DNA of 64,000 nucleotides from Sthenelais limicola (GCA_942159475.1 OW804097.1:115952169-116016168), one strand, 5' to 3'; positions 1 to 11,216 are shown, counted from the first letter of the stretch. A program made the numbers and translations. The notes: generated by a model from the letters alone, not told the origin.

Positions 1-162
1 TTGTTTTTTTTTTTAACATTTTTTGCCAGGACTAGTTCACCTCTCAGTGGTCTTCCACTAGTACCTGGGGGTTGGAGGAAACTAACGTGGGTTCAAACCC
101 GGGCACAGCTACATAGCTGCGCCATGGTTTGAACCCACATTAGTCCCCATTAGGCAAAAAAA

Positions 163-487
163 AATAGGTGTGTTTCCGATTTATCTGGCTGAAAACTAGG
201 TAGGGGGGGTGGTAACTTTTTTTTTGTTTGTAAACCACCTCCCAGGAACTGAAAAAAATGTCTTTTTCATAACAATAGTTGTTTTGAACATGGGAAATGT
301 GCCTTTTGACAGTTTTGGGTTAGGAAAACCCCTTTTCCTGCTTTTATAAGCTTTTTTTGTCAAAAAATCCAAAAAAAGTAAGATATGATGGGGAAAAAAT
401 CAGGTATGGTAAAAAAACTTTTAGATAGGGTAAGGTTTTTCTAGGATGGGGGGGGGGGGGTAAATCGGAAACACACCTATTTTTTTG
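163..487. mobile_element. Foldback element with 21-bp inverted ends
   Basis: AATAGGTGTGTTTCCGATTT at 163 recurs inverted at 461-482. The inside is T/A/G-homopolymer rich with no frame. It sits inside a second inverted repeat (GTGGGTTCAAACC at 88-100, inverted at 127-139), so two foldbacks may be nested. Confidence 0.55.
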
Positions 488-1130
488 GGGGCCTTAGTTG
501 GGCTGGCTGGGAGAATTGTACACATACAGACCAGTTGTACCAGTGTTGGACTTCCGTTTCCGGCCAACCACTTACATCAACGAAAATACAAAACAATATT
601 TACTGCTCAAAACGGCAAGAGCATGGCCTTCCACTGGTTCATTTTCCTTCAAATAATTCATAAATTGTTTTTAATGAGAGTAACAGCTCAACAAAAGGGA
701 CTAAAGCCATTAGATCCTTCAGTTATGTTCCTTTGTTTTGTCTAAGACTCCTGCAAAAACTGCTTTAGACCACTCAGCAACCCCGGGTGTGGGCCCTCCA
801 GTTGTTATTTCAGAATTAAATAACTTTATCTCATAATTTGTTATATCACATTACAGCAAGTATATCTGATCCGCATTGATCCCCACATAGTCTCTAATGA
901 TGACATTTTTTTTTTCATTTTTTTTTCATTTTTTTTTTCATTTTTTTTTCATTTTTTTTTAAAAGATGACATATTTCTTGCCAACATTCAGTTATATTTC
1001 TTGGCAACATTCAGTTTACAATAGTGATGAGTCCAAATCGATCTCTATTTCTTCATATAAAGTATAGAAGTAAACAAATGGTAGAGAAATATCCATAGTG
1101 CTACTTACATATATATATGTATACCATATT
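485..1130. other. No gene seen
   Basis: Short open frames only, without coding character. A repeated CATTTTTTTTTT tract covers 905-960. Confidence 0.5.
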
Positions 1131-1290
1131 TGGGTAGAATGACCAGAAAATGTACAATTGGCCTTCACCAATCCTCTCAAATAACCCAAGTTTAAGAAGA
1201 AAATTAGGTTAAAAAATCTGTCCAACATGACCAGACAGATTTGTTGATTGAATACAATACAAAAAATACTCAGATATACTCAGTATTTGT
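1131..1290 (-). repeat. Family A MITE, truncated
   Basis: Begins GACCAGAAAATGTACAATTGG and follows the family A body to about the CAGTATTTGTTAAA segment. The other end is missing. Confidence 0.65.
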
Positions 1291-1367
1291 TAAACTATGT
1301 TTATTTGTTTACATGCTGGCCATACTGGGTGACTGGAGGGGTCAATCCTATAGCCCAGTGTGCATAT

Positions 1368-1476
1368 ACAGTGAAACCTCTCTATTGAGACCACCCTTGG
1401 GACTGAGATAAACTGGTCTTAATAGAAGGGTGGTCTAAATAGAGAGGTGGTCTTTATGCGAGGTTCCACTGTATAT
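1368..1476. mobile_element. Small hairpin MITE
   Basis: Ends CAGTGAAACCTC and GAGGTTCCACTG are inverted, and the inner AGACCACCCTT pairs with AAGGGTGGTCT. A related, more decayed sequence is at 55240-55365. Confidence 0.55.
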
Positions 1477-1810
1477 AATACTTTTATTCCGATTGCAGTT
1501 ACATTACAATTACATGTATAGATAAACATCAGAATAGGTTTAAGCCCTCTGCTCATTTGCTGGTCTTCTGGACTGCCCAATAAACAATATGTAATAATTC
1601 ATTCAATCAATAATATTCTTATTACTTAACAATTCATTCATTGTCTTTCAGTATTTCCAATACTAATGCTGGATTATTTTTAGCAATCTTATAAATTGCA
1701 GATATTAATTTCTCTGAAATTCACTGTAATGCCTTCTGGCTTATATTATAACATTCGCCCTACTCAGCATCCAATTTTGCATCAAGATCCATATTACTGA
1801 TACCATGTAT

Positions 1811-2045
1811 GGGTCAGATCGTCAGAAAATATACAATTGACCTTCACCAATCCTCTCAAATAACCCATATTCAAGAAGAAAATTAGGTTCAAAACTCTGT
1901 TCAACATGACCAGACAGATTTATTGAATGAATACAATACAGAATACACTCAGATACACCTAGTATTTATCAATTTTCACTCTAATTTAGCAGAATTCTAT
2001 AGATCTGTAGAACTGTAAATTGTGCATTTTCTGAAAATCTGACCC
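1811..2045 (-). repeat. Family A MITE, full
   Basis: GGGTCAGATCGTCAG at the left, AAAATCTGACCC at the right, flanked by GTAT on both sides. Confidence 0.85.
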
Positions 2046-2323
2046 GTATACTTAAAGTGAGCATCAAAATTCAGGCGAAAATAATGTTCAAAATACAGTT
2101 CAACAGTTCCCTTTCAATACAATATTCGCAACTTAATACAGTACAATTAGTTCAATATAATACATGCGAGGATATTACCTTTTGTTGATCTATTAATATT
2201 ACTACACTCTCTCCATTCTATTCTATACATCATCTTGTTTTTTCTCGGTCCTTAGATTTTTATTAGACTCTAAGATATACTCTTGATTTAAATATCGTCT
2301 AAACCCTTTCCTGTCCTTTATTA

Positions 2324-2684
2324 ATAGGCGATTTGCATGTCTCACTGCGCATGTGTGTTGCAGTGCATGCTGGGCTGGATTCAGCTTAAATCTGACATAC
2401 AAATATTTGGCAACATTTTCATCGAAAAATGCAAGGATCTTTTCTCCAATATCATAGCTTGTATGAATGATCAATGAAAGCCGAAATCATGATGGGAAAG
2501 ATGGGGACTTATGGAAATTATTATGTTATGGAAACATGTAAAGCACATGGATATCAACATCAGAGCATTGATAAATATTCCATGCTGAGCATGGCATGTT
2601 TTCAATAGATTTTAGACTGTACCATTAGTCCCATAATTCCATGTGAATCAAGATTCAAATTGGCGGCTATGCAAATAACCTATT
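2324..2684 (-). repeat. Family C MITE, full
   Basis: Left end AGGCGATTTGCATGTC with CACTGCGCATG, right end GGCGGCTATGCAAATAACCT. It abuts the decayed LINE at 2680. Confidence 0.75.
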
Positions 2685-3300
2685 TCTTCTCATCCGATAG
2701 TTCATTCCACAGGGTTAGCATTGCATAAATATAGGATTTCTTAAACACTTCATTTCTGGGGCGGGGAACCTTGAACTTCCCCCCCCCCCTTTTTAGTCTT
2801 CTTAAATTAGCATTTTTCGGATCTATGTTTCCTTGCACGCTGGGAGGCTAAGTCCAACATATGTATTTCTCTCCTTGTTTTTAAAGCTGTGACTTTCATT
2901 TCTTTTTTTAGAATTTTTTTTTAGAATTTCTTTAGTCTTTAGTAGGCCTACAAATGTACTTTGCAAGGTGTAGTATTAATAAGACTGAGTCCAATATAAT
3001 GTATTTCTCTCTCCTTGTCTTTAAAGCCGTGACTTTCAGTTTTGAATTTTTTTAGTACAAGTGTACTTTGGAAGGTGTAATGTTATTTTCAATGCAGAAT
3101 TTTGTAGCGTTTGTAATTTTCGTAATTGGTTTGACCTGTGGTGGAAAAAAATATATCACCATAGTCTATTATCGGTCTCACCATAACTTTGTAAATAAGC
3201 AGTAATGTTTGTTGTCACATGCCCCATACAGCTTGGACTTGGCCTTCACCCTCGTTCTTACAGTATTGATTTTCTTAGGCATAGATTTTCTTAGTGCGTG
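2680..3300 (-). pseudogene. Decayed LINE reverse transcriptase C-terminus
   Basis: Minus-strand pieces in different frames: KAKSKLYGACDNKHY (about 3243-3199), YKVMVRPIIDYGDI then QTNYEKLQTLQNSALKITL (about 3195-3080), and VPRPRNEVFKKSYIYAML with TLWNELSDEKK and stop (about 2772-2680). These match the RT thumb and tail of CR1/Jockey-like LINEs. A frameshift lies near 3198. A segment around 2849-2975 repeats at 2985-3090 with divergence. It is distinct from the copy at 32812. Confidence 0.65.
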
Positions 3301-3327
3301 ACAACCTCACTAACTGCAACAATTAAG

Positions 3328-3569
3328 TTGGTCTCCACTGGACGCGGTAAGGTCTGTGGTAAGCCTTGTGATGGTTTGTAGTGGTTCTGTAGGTGGAGAG
3401 GAATGATGAGGTCCTTGCCTAGATGGTCAGTGAATGATGTAGGTAGGACCTGGCCACTCCTCAACAACACAGCACCATTGTAAGGCTCACCGCAGAGCTT
3501 ACCGCAGAGCTTACCGCAGAGCTTACCGCAGAGCTTACCGCAGAGCTTACCGCAGCCAGTGGAGACCAC
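3328..3569. mobile_element. Inverted-repeat element with a minisatellite at one end
   Basis: TTGGTCTCCACTGGACGC at 3328 recurs inverted at 3551-3569. Five copies of a 12-bp unit, CTTACCGCAGAG, lie just inside the right end, and the unit overlaps the terminal repeat itself. Confidence 0.65.
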
Positions 3570-4360
3570 CCCTAACTCACCCAATTTTTAGAACAGCAGA
3601 GAGAAGTATATTCGCTCTCGTTACGGTAAAATATGTGTTAAAATTCTTTTTTTATTCCATTTACAGGCCAAGTCATTAAATACATTACATAATTTCGGCT
3701 TTTCCAGGGCTTAGTTAGGTAGGTTCCATTACTCATGAAAAAACAGTTCTTCCAGGATATCCAGGGAACAAAACATTACAAGATATCATATCCATAACAA
3801 CATATTCGGCAATCTTTAGGATACAATATTTTCTAAATTTCTGATTATTTGTGATGTGTAACAGAAAAAAACTAAATAACTTGGTGGTCAACCACTTGAA
3901 AATTAGTTAAATATATACTCCTTGGGATGAGCTCAGAAATCTATAGCACAGTCTTGTTATCTGGTACATGTAAGAATCTTGTACTTTGTAAGAATGGAAT
4001 TTGAAAAACACCATTTCTGCCACTTTTGACTAATTTTTCTATGACACATACTATATATATATCGTATTTGAGTCGAACAGCTACATCAATTTCAGAACAG
4101 GACGCCAGCCTCTCCATGTGGAGGTCTTCCTGGGGATCCTATATATTTAAACACCTGGTATTCGATTAACTAGATATCGCGATGTACAAAAGCCTGTCCA
4201 ATTCAATGTCAAATATTAATAGTAAATAGTAAATCCCAATCCCCTGCTCATTTCCCCCTATCAGTCTCTATTTGATTATACTATAAAGTGCTAGTTTAAA
4301 AATGCTTATCGACTTGCTGTTGTTGTTTAAAGTTCAATTATGACGGTTTTCTGCCACAGC
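3570..4360. other. No gene seen (downstream of the GPCR)
   Basis: AT-rich sequence without frames. May hold the GPCR 3' UTR. Confidence 0.4.
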
Positions 4361-4651
4361 TCATACAGCAGGCTTAGAAGACAGGTCCAGGGTAGAAGAC
4401 ACTGAGGGCAGAGAGGTAGAGATAGAAGTAGATGGAGTGATGCTTTGTTTGTTGACTTCAGAGCTGGAATTGGTGGGGAGCTGGTAAGCCAAGTGTCCAT
4501 CGCTACGTTTACCATCTCTCCATGAGCAGAGCATTTCCCGCAGCTCCGAGCGGAAGCGCTCTGACGTCAGAACGTAGAGGAAGAAGTTGATGCTGTGATT
4601 GGTCAGTGCCACAATAAGGATGATGATCTCGATGAAGAATATTCTTGGTGC
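4361..4651 (-). CDS. GPCR coding exon 5 (TM7, C-tail)
   Basis: Residues 295-390 and stop. TM7 runs from about APRIFF to INFFLY, then helix 8 (SERFRSELREML), a CSW that may be palmitoylated, and a Ser-rich tail. The acceptor TTTCTGCAG ends at 4652. I see no clear AATAAA just beyond the stop, so the 3' UTR end is unplaced. Confidence 0.9.
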   Translation of the reverse strand, partial: APRIFFIEIIILIVALTNHSINFFLYVLTSERFRSELREMLCSWRDGKRSDGHLAYQLPTNSSSEVNKQSITPSTSISTSLPSVSSTLDLSSKPAV

Positions 4652-7600
4652 CTGCAGAAATAAGATCATTTTTTTTCAATTTTCAATCTATGAAATAATG
4701 TACTAATACACACTTCACTCTGTCGAATTATTAAAGCTGTTTTTCTCAGCTATTATGACAACAAAAAATGTTACGAAATTTACTCATATTATGACGTATA
4801 GGACTGAATACTCAATAACGCTGAATTCATCAATATTCTGGTGCTGTTATATGTTTATACAAGAGTTACTCATATTATGACTTATAGGACTGAATTCATC
4901 AATATCCTGCGGTTGTTATATGTTTATACAAGAGTTATTCATATTATGACTTATAGGACTGTATTTATCAATATTCTGCTGCTGACATATGTTTATACAA
5001 GAGTTATTCATATTATGACTTATAGGACAGAATTTATCAATATTCTACTGCTGTTCAATGCGGACATCTAGGCGTAGATTTGGTCTGGTTCTAAGTTATT
5101 ACATGTATGTTTATGTAACTTGGTGATGTCACCAGAAAATGCACAATTCACTTTCACCAACCCCCTCAAATAATCCAAATTTCAAACCAAAATAAAGTTC
5201 AAATTACAGCTCAACCTAACCAAACAGATTGCTAGAACCAATTCAATGCCGAATATACTCGAATTTACCTAGTATTGACCAAATTGCAGCCTAATTGTGC
5301 AGAATTTACTAAATGTATACAGCTGCCAATCGGGCATTTTCTGAAAATCTTACCCATATTTACTTGGCATCTGTTAAACAGTACGCAAATCCGGAACCGT
5401 CAACGCAATTTACCTAGTATTGAACATTTTCCAGCAGAATTTACTAAATGTATACATCTGCCAATTGGACATTTTCAGAAAATCTGACCCAACTTACCTG
5501 GTCTGAGAACTGTTCTGTAGCGAAGACCCATATGTACCAGACGGTGAGCGGCACAGTGAGGCAGACAAACGCCACGCAGATGGACATGACAGTGATGGTC
5601 ACCTGCAACATGAACCATAGCGTTATTAAACAAGTACAGGAATCCCATAAAATGTGATGATTTCAAGGAAATGAGTCACAAGTCGCAAAATTGATATTTT
5701 TCAAAGTGTTTTTTCCTCAAGATCGCTTTAGTTAATTGTTCTGAGTTTTAAGGGGTTTAGCACTCATGGTCATATGAATCCATGTAACTAATTTTGGGAC
5801 ATTGTATTAAATGTATCCTTGCGTTTTGAAGGCCTCCGTATGGAGTATAATTGATTACTTTACCGTTAATTACCCATCCAGAAAAATTGCAAACTTTTAA
5901 AAAAAAATAAAAATATCAAACTTAAAATACAGAAATAAATATTAGGTGTTTCAGTGTTTACTATCATTGGAATCACCTTGATCTCCTCTTTCCAAATATG
6001 CTGATATCTCAAGATCCATAGTTTGCGACTTATGACTCATGACTTATTTTCTTAAAACGGATCCCATTTATGCTAGAAGAAATGAGGCAACATGAAATGA
6101 CACAACACATATCTGCAGAAAAATGATGTAGATACCCACAAACACGCACAAACAGTGCATTTTTCTAAGGCCATACTGGTAACAAGAGAAATAGGAACAA
6201 TAACAACAACAACGAAAACATTTAATAGAGTTCAGTCTGTGAGTTGTTGCTGTGTCTGTGGCTGGTAAGCGAGTGATCAGCAAGGATGGTTTTGGCCACT
6301 AGTCCTTGCCACTGGGCGCCCTCTGCAGTCATTCTCACATATAGATATGGCAGGTGCGATGTATATAAACAGTACAGGAATCCGATAAAATGTGATGGTT
6401 TCATGGAAATGAGTCACGAGTCACAAAATTAATATATTTCAAATGATTTATTGATGAGATCTCTCTGTGAGAATGATTTTATTTTTTGGGTATTCAATGC
6501 TTCAAGTCGTATCAATACATATGGGTCAGATTTTCAGAAAATGTACAATTGACAGCTGTACATATTTAGTAAATTCTGCTAAATTAGGCTGCAATTTGGT
6601 CGATACCTGGTAAATCTGAGTATATTCGGCATTGCATTGATTCTAGCAATCTGTTTGGTTAGGTTGAACTGTATTTTGAACTTTATTTTCGTCTGAAATT
6701 TGGGTTATTTGAGAGGATCGGTGAAGTTGAATTGTACATTTTCTGAAAATCTGACCCATGTACCAAATGTCACGAGTTCGTGTATTCGATATAACTATGC
6801 ATTTTGAATGAAGCTCATTCTATAGAGTAGATTTCGCTACTTTTTTCCACCCAGAAATATTACAAACATTTTTTTTTTTAAATAAAAATATCAAACTTAA
6901 CATATAGAAACACTTATTAGCTGTTTACTATCATTAGAATGATCTCATCTTTTCAAATACGCTTATATCTCAAAATTATATTTTTGCGACTTGTGACTCA
7001 TTTTCCTGTAACACAAATTACAAATCATAATATTTTGGGGTTTAGTGACACTTTAAATGAAATGAAAAAAGGGAGGAAAAATAAGAATAAAGGGCCAAAA
7101 AAGGGAAATAAAGAGAAAAAAAGGGCAAAAAGAGACTAGAATATACCTTCTTGGTGTCATCGCTGGACGAGGTGTCAGATGTCATGGTAGCACGATGCTG
7201 GCTAGCACTGACCAGTCTGACAGTGATAGCCACACTACAGCCGATGATGACCAATAGGGGCAGGTATGAGTACAGCACGGCCGAGAACCAGGGAGAAACA
7301 ACGTTCATAAAGTGAGAGTGTCTCTCTGCCACCCGACACTTGGACCCTTCCTCCTCCTGTAAACAATATAAAACATTTTTTTATTTTTTTTTATATATAA
7401 ACATTATTACTCACATATATTATATGTTACAGAAAAATGAGTCACAACTCGCAAAATTGATACTTTTCAAAGTGATATAATTATTTAGAAGAAACCTTGT
7501 TCACAATGTTCTCATTATAACATCTAAATAAAAACATCTACCAAGACTGTGTATTGAATACATCTAATCATATCTGAGGTTATCCTAAGGAGTATACATA

Positions 7601-9976
7601 ACTACTTTACTAGTGATTGCACATCAAGAAATATGCTAAACTTTCTTTTCATGCACAAACAAATTGATGTTCTTATGACCCAATGGAGGGTTGGATGAGA
7701 TCGAGACCAAACGTGAACAGAGGGCTGTAAAAATACGTTTTAGAAGCCCTGTCGCAAAAACAACTCAACAGAATCCTCCAAAGTTCCAGTCAAAATAACT
7801 GTGATGTGTTTCAGGAAAATGAGTCATAAGTCGCAAAATTGATATTTTTCAAAGTGTTTTTTTTACAAGATCACATTATTGGAATGTTCTAATTTTTGGA
7901 GGGTTTATTACTTATGGCTATATCAATTGTTGTATCAAACTTCAGGACAATCTATGTAATATATTCTTTCGTTTTAAAGGTCCTCATATGGACTACAATA
8001 ATTTTAGTAAATTTACTGTTTATTGACCCCCAGAAATATTGGAATTTTTTTTCAAAAACGAAAATATCAAACTTAAAATCTAGAAATACTTATTGGATTA
8101 TAAGACTGTTTACTATCATTGGAATCAGCTTGATCTCATCTTTTCAAATATAATGGTATCTCAAAATCTATTTTTTGCGATTTATGACTCATTTTATGAC
8201 ACATCTAGTTGGAAAAGAATGGAACAAAAAGTAGAAATGTTCAGTTTTTGACCGACGTTAACTGACAGCTTTAATAAAATGACAGATACTGACCCTCCAC
8301 ATCCAGAGGTGGTTGATGTAGAAGAGACAGGTGACCACAAAAATGACCACAGTAGCGATGATGGAGTTCTTGACAGTGCACCAGATCTTGGCGGTCAATG
8401 GGAACCAGACGGCCACCAATCTCTCCACCGCCACCCCGGCCACCAGCCACGCAGACGTTGTGTAAGCCACATTGAAGAACCTTGCAAGACATGAAGACAA
8501 ATATTAAAGATACATTGCATACATGGGTCAGATTTTCAGAAAATGTACAATTGGCAGCTGTACACATTCACGAAATTCTGCTCAATAAGGCTGAAAAATG
8601 ATGAATACCGGGTATATCTGAGTATATTTGGCATGGCATTAATTTAAAGTATCAGTTCTGTTATGTTAAACTGCATTTTGAAACTCATTTCTGTCTTAAA
8701 TGTGGGTTATTTGAGAGGATTGGTGAAGATGAATTGTACATTTTCTGAAAATCCGACCCACATACAAATTAATTGCCAACTCAAAGATAAACATATTAAA
8801 GTCCCTGTACCTTCAGTCAATACAAAGAAAATGAACTAAAAATGACTTCTTATAAAAACTTCATTCTTTTGACTTCTTCATCAAAACTTTGCACTATATT
8901 ATGTTCAATGGTCATGGAGGCACCTTGTGGCATATGAACTACTGTAAATGTATTAATGTTCGCACAGTATTTATTTTCGCTATTTTCGCACACCCACCTT
9001 TGTGTGTGAAAATAAACCCTGCACAAAAGGTATAATTTTTGCGTAAACAAAGTGTGAATAAGAAAATCCGAAAAAAAACTAAAAAAGATTTCATGAAAAA
9101 CTTAAATAATAACACATTCTAGTATTGTATGCACCAAGAAGGCAGGCTATGATGAATAAAACTTGTCAAAAAAAAATACAAAAGTAAAATGTGATTTGTT
9201 TCAGGAAAATGAGTTATAAGTCGCAAAATGGATATTTTTCAAAGTGTTTTTTTCACAAGATCTCTTCATTGAAATGTTCTGATTATCATAGGGTTTAGCA
9301 CTGATAGTCATATAAATCTGTGTAACAAATTTCAGGACATTGTATTAAATATATCCTTGCGTTTTGAAGGCCTTCGTATCGAGTATATTTAGTTAATTTA
9401 CTGAAACATTGCCAGAAACCCAGCCAGAAACATTGCAAACTTAAAATATAGAAATACATGTTAGGTACCCTAGTGTTTACTATCATTGGAATCGGCCTGA
9501 TCTCCTCTTTTCAAATATGATGATATCTCAAAATCCATATTTTGCGACTTATGACTCATTTTTCTAAAACGGATCACAAATATAAAAAGTACCTACCATC
9601 TGTAGAAAACACAGAATTCAAAGTTGTTGAGGGGCTGAACCTGAAGTTGTATCTCCAGCCAATTGTTGAGGAAATCTAGAACCAGTACGACGGTATCGAA
9701 CACAGCCAGTGCAGCTATGAAGACAGACACGGGAGACGAACGCAACCGCTTCCTCGTGGCCACCAGGAAGGTCAGGATGTTGCCAAGGCAACCAAACAGT
9801 ACTAGCAGAGCATCGACGATGACGAAGACACGTCCGCCGAGTTCGTACAAGTATGCGTCATCATTTCCGGTAGCGTTGTCGTTCCCACTGCCATCAGTGA
9901 CGTCACTAGTGTTGTCCCACGTCGTATTGCGAAAGGCTGCCGAGTTGTTCCCGAAGGTGCCAGAAGTGGTGTTCAT
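4361..9976 (-). CDS. Class A (rhodopsin-like) GPCR, five coding exons, 390 aa
   Basis: Joining 9976-9597, 8480-8294, 7356-7147, 5602-5498 and 4651-4361 gives 1173 nt, one frame with a stop. Every border is GT/AG and the phases agree (the first junction splits the Trp codon at residue 127). Seven hydrophobic helices are visible. The 48-residue outer N-terminus has several N-x-S/T sites. TM1 has GN (65-66), TM2 LAVFD (90-94), TM3 starts at C122, and its end has ERL (146-148) in place of DRY, followed by the FPLTAK loop. ECL2 has C196, the likely disulfide partner of C122. TM6 has P277 with Thr at the usual CWxP Trp position. TM7 has NFFLY (316-320) in place of NPxxY. The C-tail is rich in Ser/Thr. 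These traits are known from invertebrate FMRFamide/GPR139-like orphan peptide receptors, so a neuropeptide receptor coupled to G proteins at the plasma membrane is likely. The ligand cannot be told. The start is the first ATG after an acceptor at 9996. Confidence 0.9.
4779..5057. repeat. 69-bp tandem repeat, about four copies (GPCR intron 4)
   Basis: Unit contains CATATTATGACTTATAGGAC and ATCAATATTCTGCTG. Three copies are well kept (from 4848) and the first is degenerate. Confidence 0.85.
5122..5355 (-). repeat. Family A MITE, diverged
   Basis: Left end TGATGTCACCAGAAAATG, right end GAAAATCTTACCCA. In GPCR intron 4. Confidence 0.8.
5411..5490 (-). repeat. Family A MITE, right-end fragment next to the GPCR donor
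   Basis: Matches the last ~80 bp of the family, ending AGAAAATCTGACCC 7 bp from the exon 4 donor. Confidence 0.75.
5498..5602 (-). CDS. GPCR coding exon 4 (TM6)
   Basis: Exactly 35 codons, residues 260-294, phase 0. TM6 includes P277. The exon is short and its frame is hidden by longer overlapping frames, but it is needed to link ICL3 to TM7. The acceptor is GTTGCAG and the donor GTAAGT. The end of a family A MITE (base 5490) lies 7 bp from the last exon base. Confidence 0.88.
5651..6066 (-). repeat. Family B MITE, full
   Basis: ATGTGATGATTTCAAGGAAA at the left and GACTTATTTTCTTAAAACGG at the right. The body follows the family. Confidence 0.8.
6385..7020 (-). repeat. Family B MITE interrupted by a family A copy
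   Basis: Left arm 6385-6532 and right arm 6758-7020 join into one B element when the A copy is removed. Confidence 0.8.
6533..6757 (+). repeat. Family A MITE inside family B
   Basis: Complete ends GGGTCAGATTTTCAG and CTGAAAATCTGACCC. Confidence 0.88.
7147..7356 (-). CDS. GPCR coding exon 3 (ECL2, TM5, ICL3)
   Basis: Exactly 70 codons, residues 190-259, phase 0 on both sides. It starts EEEGSKC, giving the ECL2 cysteine, and includes the TM5 proline (P222) and a Ser/Thr/Asp-rich third inner loop ending KK. The acceptor is TTTACAG and the donor GTATAT. Confidence 0.88.
7418..7660 (-). repeat. Family B MITE, partial
   Basis: TATGTTACAGAAAAATGAGT and the next ~230 bp match family B. The right half is lost. 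Confidence 0.65.
7800..8208 (-). repeat. Family B MITE, full
   Basis: TGTGATGTGTTTCAGGAAAA at the left, TTATGACTCATTTTATGACA at the right. In GPCR intron 2. Confidence 0.82.
8294..8480 (-). CDS. GPCR coding exon 2 (TM3-TM4)
   Basis: Encodes residues 128-189: TM3 with ERL, then the FPLTAK loop, then TM4 ending in WMWR. The acceptor is TTGCAAG at 8481 and the donor GTCAGT at 8293. The open frame that runs into the intron past 8294 is not used. The G at 8480 completes the Trp codon from exon 1. Confidence 0.9.
8525..8759 (+). repeat. Family A MITE, full (GPCR intron 1)
   Basis: Both terminal repeats present. Lies 45 bp upstream of the exon 2 acceptor in minus-strand sense. Confidence 0.88.
9188..9581 (-). 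repeat. Family B MITE, full (GPCR intron 1)
   Basis: ATTTGTTTCAGGAAAATGAG at the left and CATTTTTCTAAAACGGATCA at the right, 15 bp from the exon 1 donor. Confidence 0.82.
9597..9976 (-). CDS. GPCR coding exon 1 (N-terminus, TM1, TM2, start of TM3)
   Basis: Encodes residues 1-126 and two bases of Trp127. A pyrimidine-rich tract ending in TTTAG at 9996 precedes the exon, so about 19 nt of 5' UTR lie in the same exon (from 9995) and earlier UTR must come from upstream. The donor is GTAGGT at 9596. A family B MITE starts about 15 bp beyond this donor. Confidence 0.9.
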
Positions 9977-10379
9977 TTCTGGTGGGAATGTGACACTAAA
10001 GAGCGGAGGAGAGGAAATAGACAAAATATATCATAAACCGTTGGGTTAAAGGACGTATTTCTTATAATATTTAAAGAGAATTTCAAATATTTTTAGAAAT
10101 ATGACTAGCTGTTTCTTCTTTTAACATATTCAACATCATTTGTTAAGCTGAACTTTCATGATATAATAGTACAGTATATCATCATTTTTTAAATATCCAT
10201 TTGCCTGTAATGAAGTTATGTTGAAAATAAAAGATTGATGGAATTCATTAGGTTTTGACACATTTGGCTGTCGGGATAATGCAATATTTCTAGATAATAA
10301 TACTGATTGCTGTGAGACCTAAGGCCCCTCAACCTTTCTCAGCCCTCCTTAGCCTCCCTCAGACCAACTTGGTTACCCT

Positions 10380-10495
10380 CATCCCCCATCGGCCCCCATC
10401 GGCTCCCATCAGCTCCCATCGGCCCCCATCGGCTCCCATCGGCTCCCATCGGCTTCCATCGGCTCCCATCGCCCCCCGCCCCCCCCCCCCCCCCC
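10380..10495. repeat. 10-bp repeat plus poly-C
   Basis: CGGCTCCCAT-type units repeated about eight times, followed by a C run. Confidence 0.85.
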
Positions 10496-10637
10496 TCATC
10501 CCTAACACATTGTAATCACTGTCTTGAAAGTCTTGAGGCTATAACCACCTCAGCCAGTAACTAAATGTATTAATAACCTCCATCTCGAGCCTGCTGGTGC
10601 ACTAATGTTGCCCAATCATCTAATATCCACTATATAT

Positions 10638-10850
10638 GGGTCACCAGAACATGTACAATTCAGCTTCATCAATTCTCTGAAATAACTCAAATTTCGAAAA
10701 TAAAGTTCAAAACACAGTTCAACCTAACCAAACAGATTGCTAGATCAATATACTCGAATTTACCTAGTATTGACCAAGAAACAGCCTAATTTAGCAGAAT
10801 TTACTAGATGTGTACAGCTGCCAATTGTCCATTTTCTGAAAATCTGACCC
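10638..10850 (-). repeat. Family A MITE, full
   Basis: GGGTCACCAGAACATGTAC at the left, GAAAATCTGACCC at the right. Confidence 0.82.
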
Positions 10851-11216
10851 ATACAATATATATCCATAGCCTTTACATATTCATCAAGAGATGGCATGAC
10901 ATGAGATGCTAAATGTGTCTTGTGTCCATGTAACCCGAGCCCTCCCTTACCTCATGTCAAGGCTATTCTGGCCCCACTCTATCATTCCTTACAGAGGCAC
11001 CAATCACGCAATTAACCAATAACAGGTAATGAGACAGCAAGGTGTAGTAGACACTACAGAATAGATCTACATGCTTTGATCTAAACGTAAAGCATTATTC
11101 TGTCCTAATCCATCAAAAACGTTTTTCACTTTTTGATCTCTTCCTTTCCAACATATATATTAAATTTGAATTAAAATTGAGAAACGAAGACTTGAAGAGT
11201 TTACACATATATAATG

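Noticed and set aside
88..139. tRNA-like GGTTCAAACC box near the window start
   Set aside because: It is one arm of an inverted repeat. No cloverleaf can be folded.
3291..3584. A Lys-Leu-Cys-Gly repeat frame
   Set aside because: Produced by the 12-bp minisatellite inside a foldback element.
5475..5666. 63-codon minus-strand frame over GPCR exon 4
   Set aside because: Wrong frame. Splicing with neighbours supports the TM6 frame instead.
8271..8567. 98-codon minus frame and 71-codon plus frame over GPCR exon 2
   Set aside because: Shadow frames of the TM3-TM4 exon, one running into a family A MITE.
9663..10049. 128-codon plus-strand frame
   Set aside because: Antisense shadow of GPCR exon 1.
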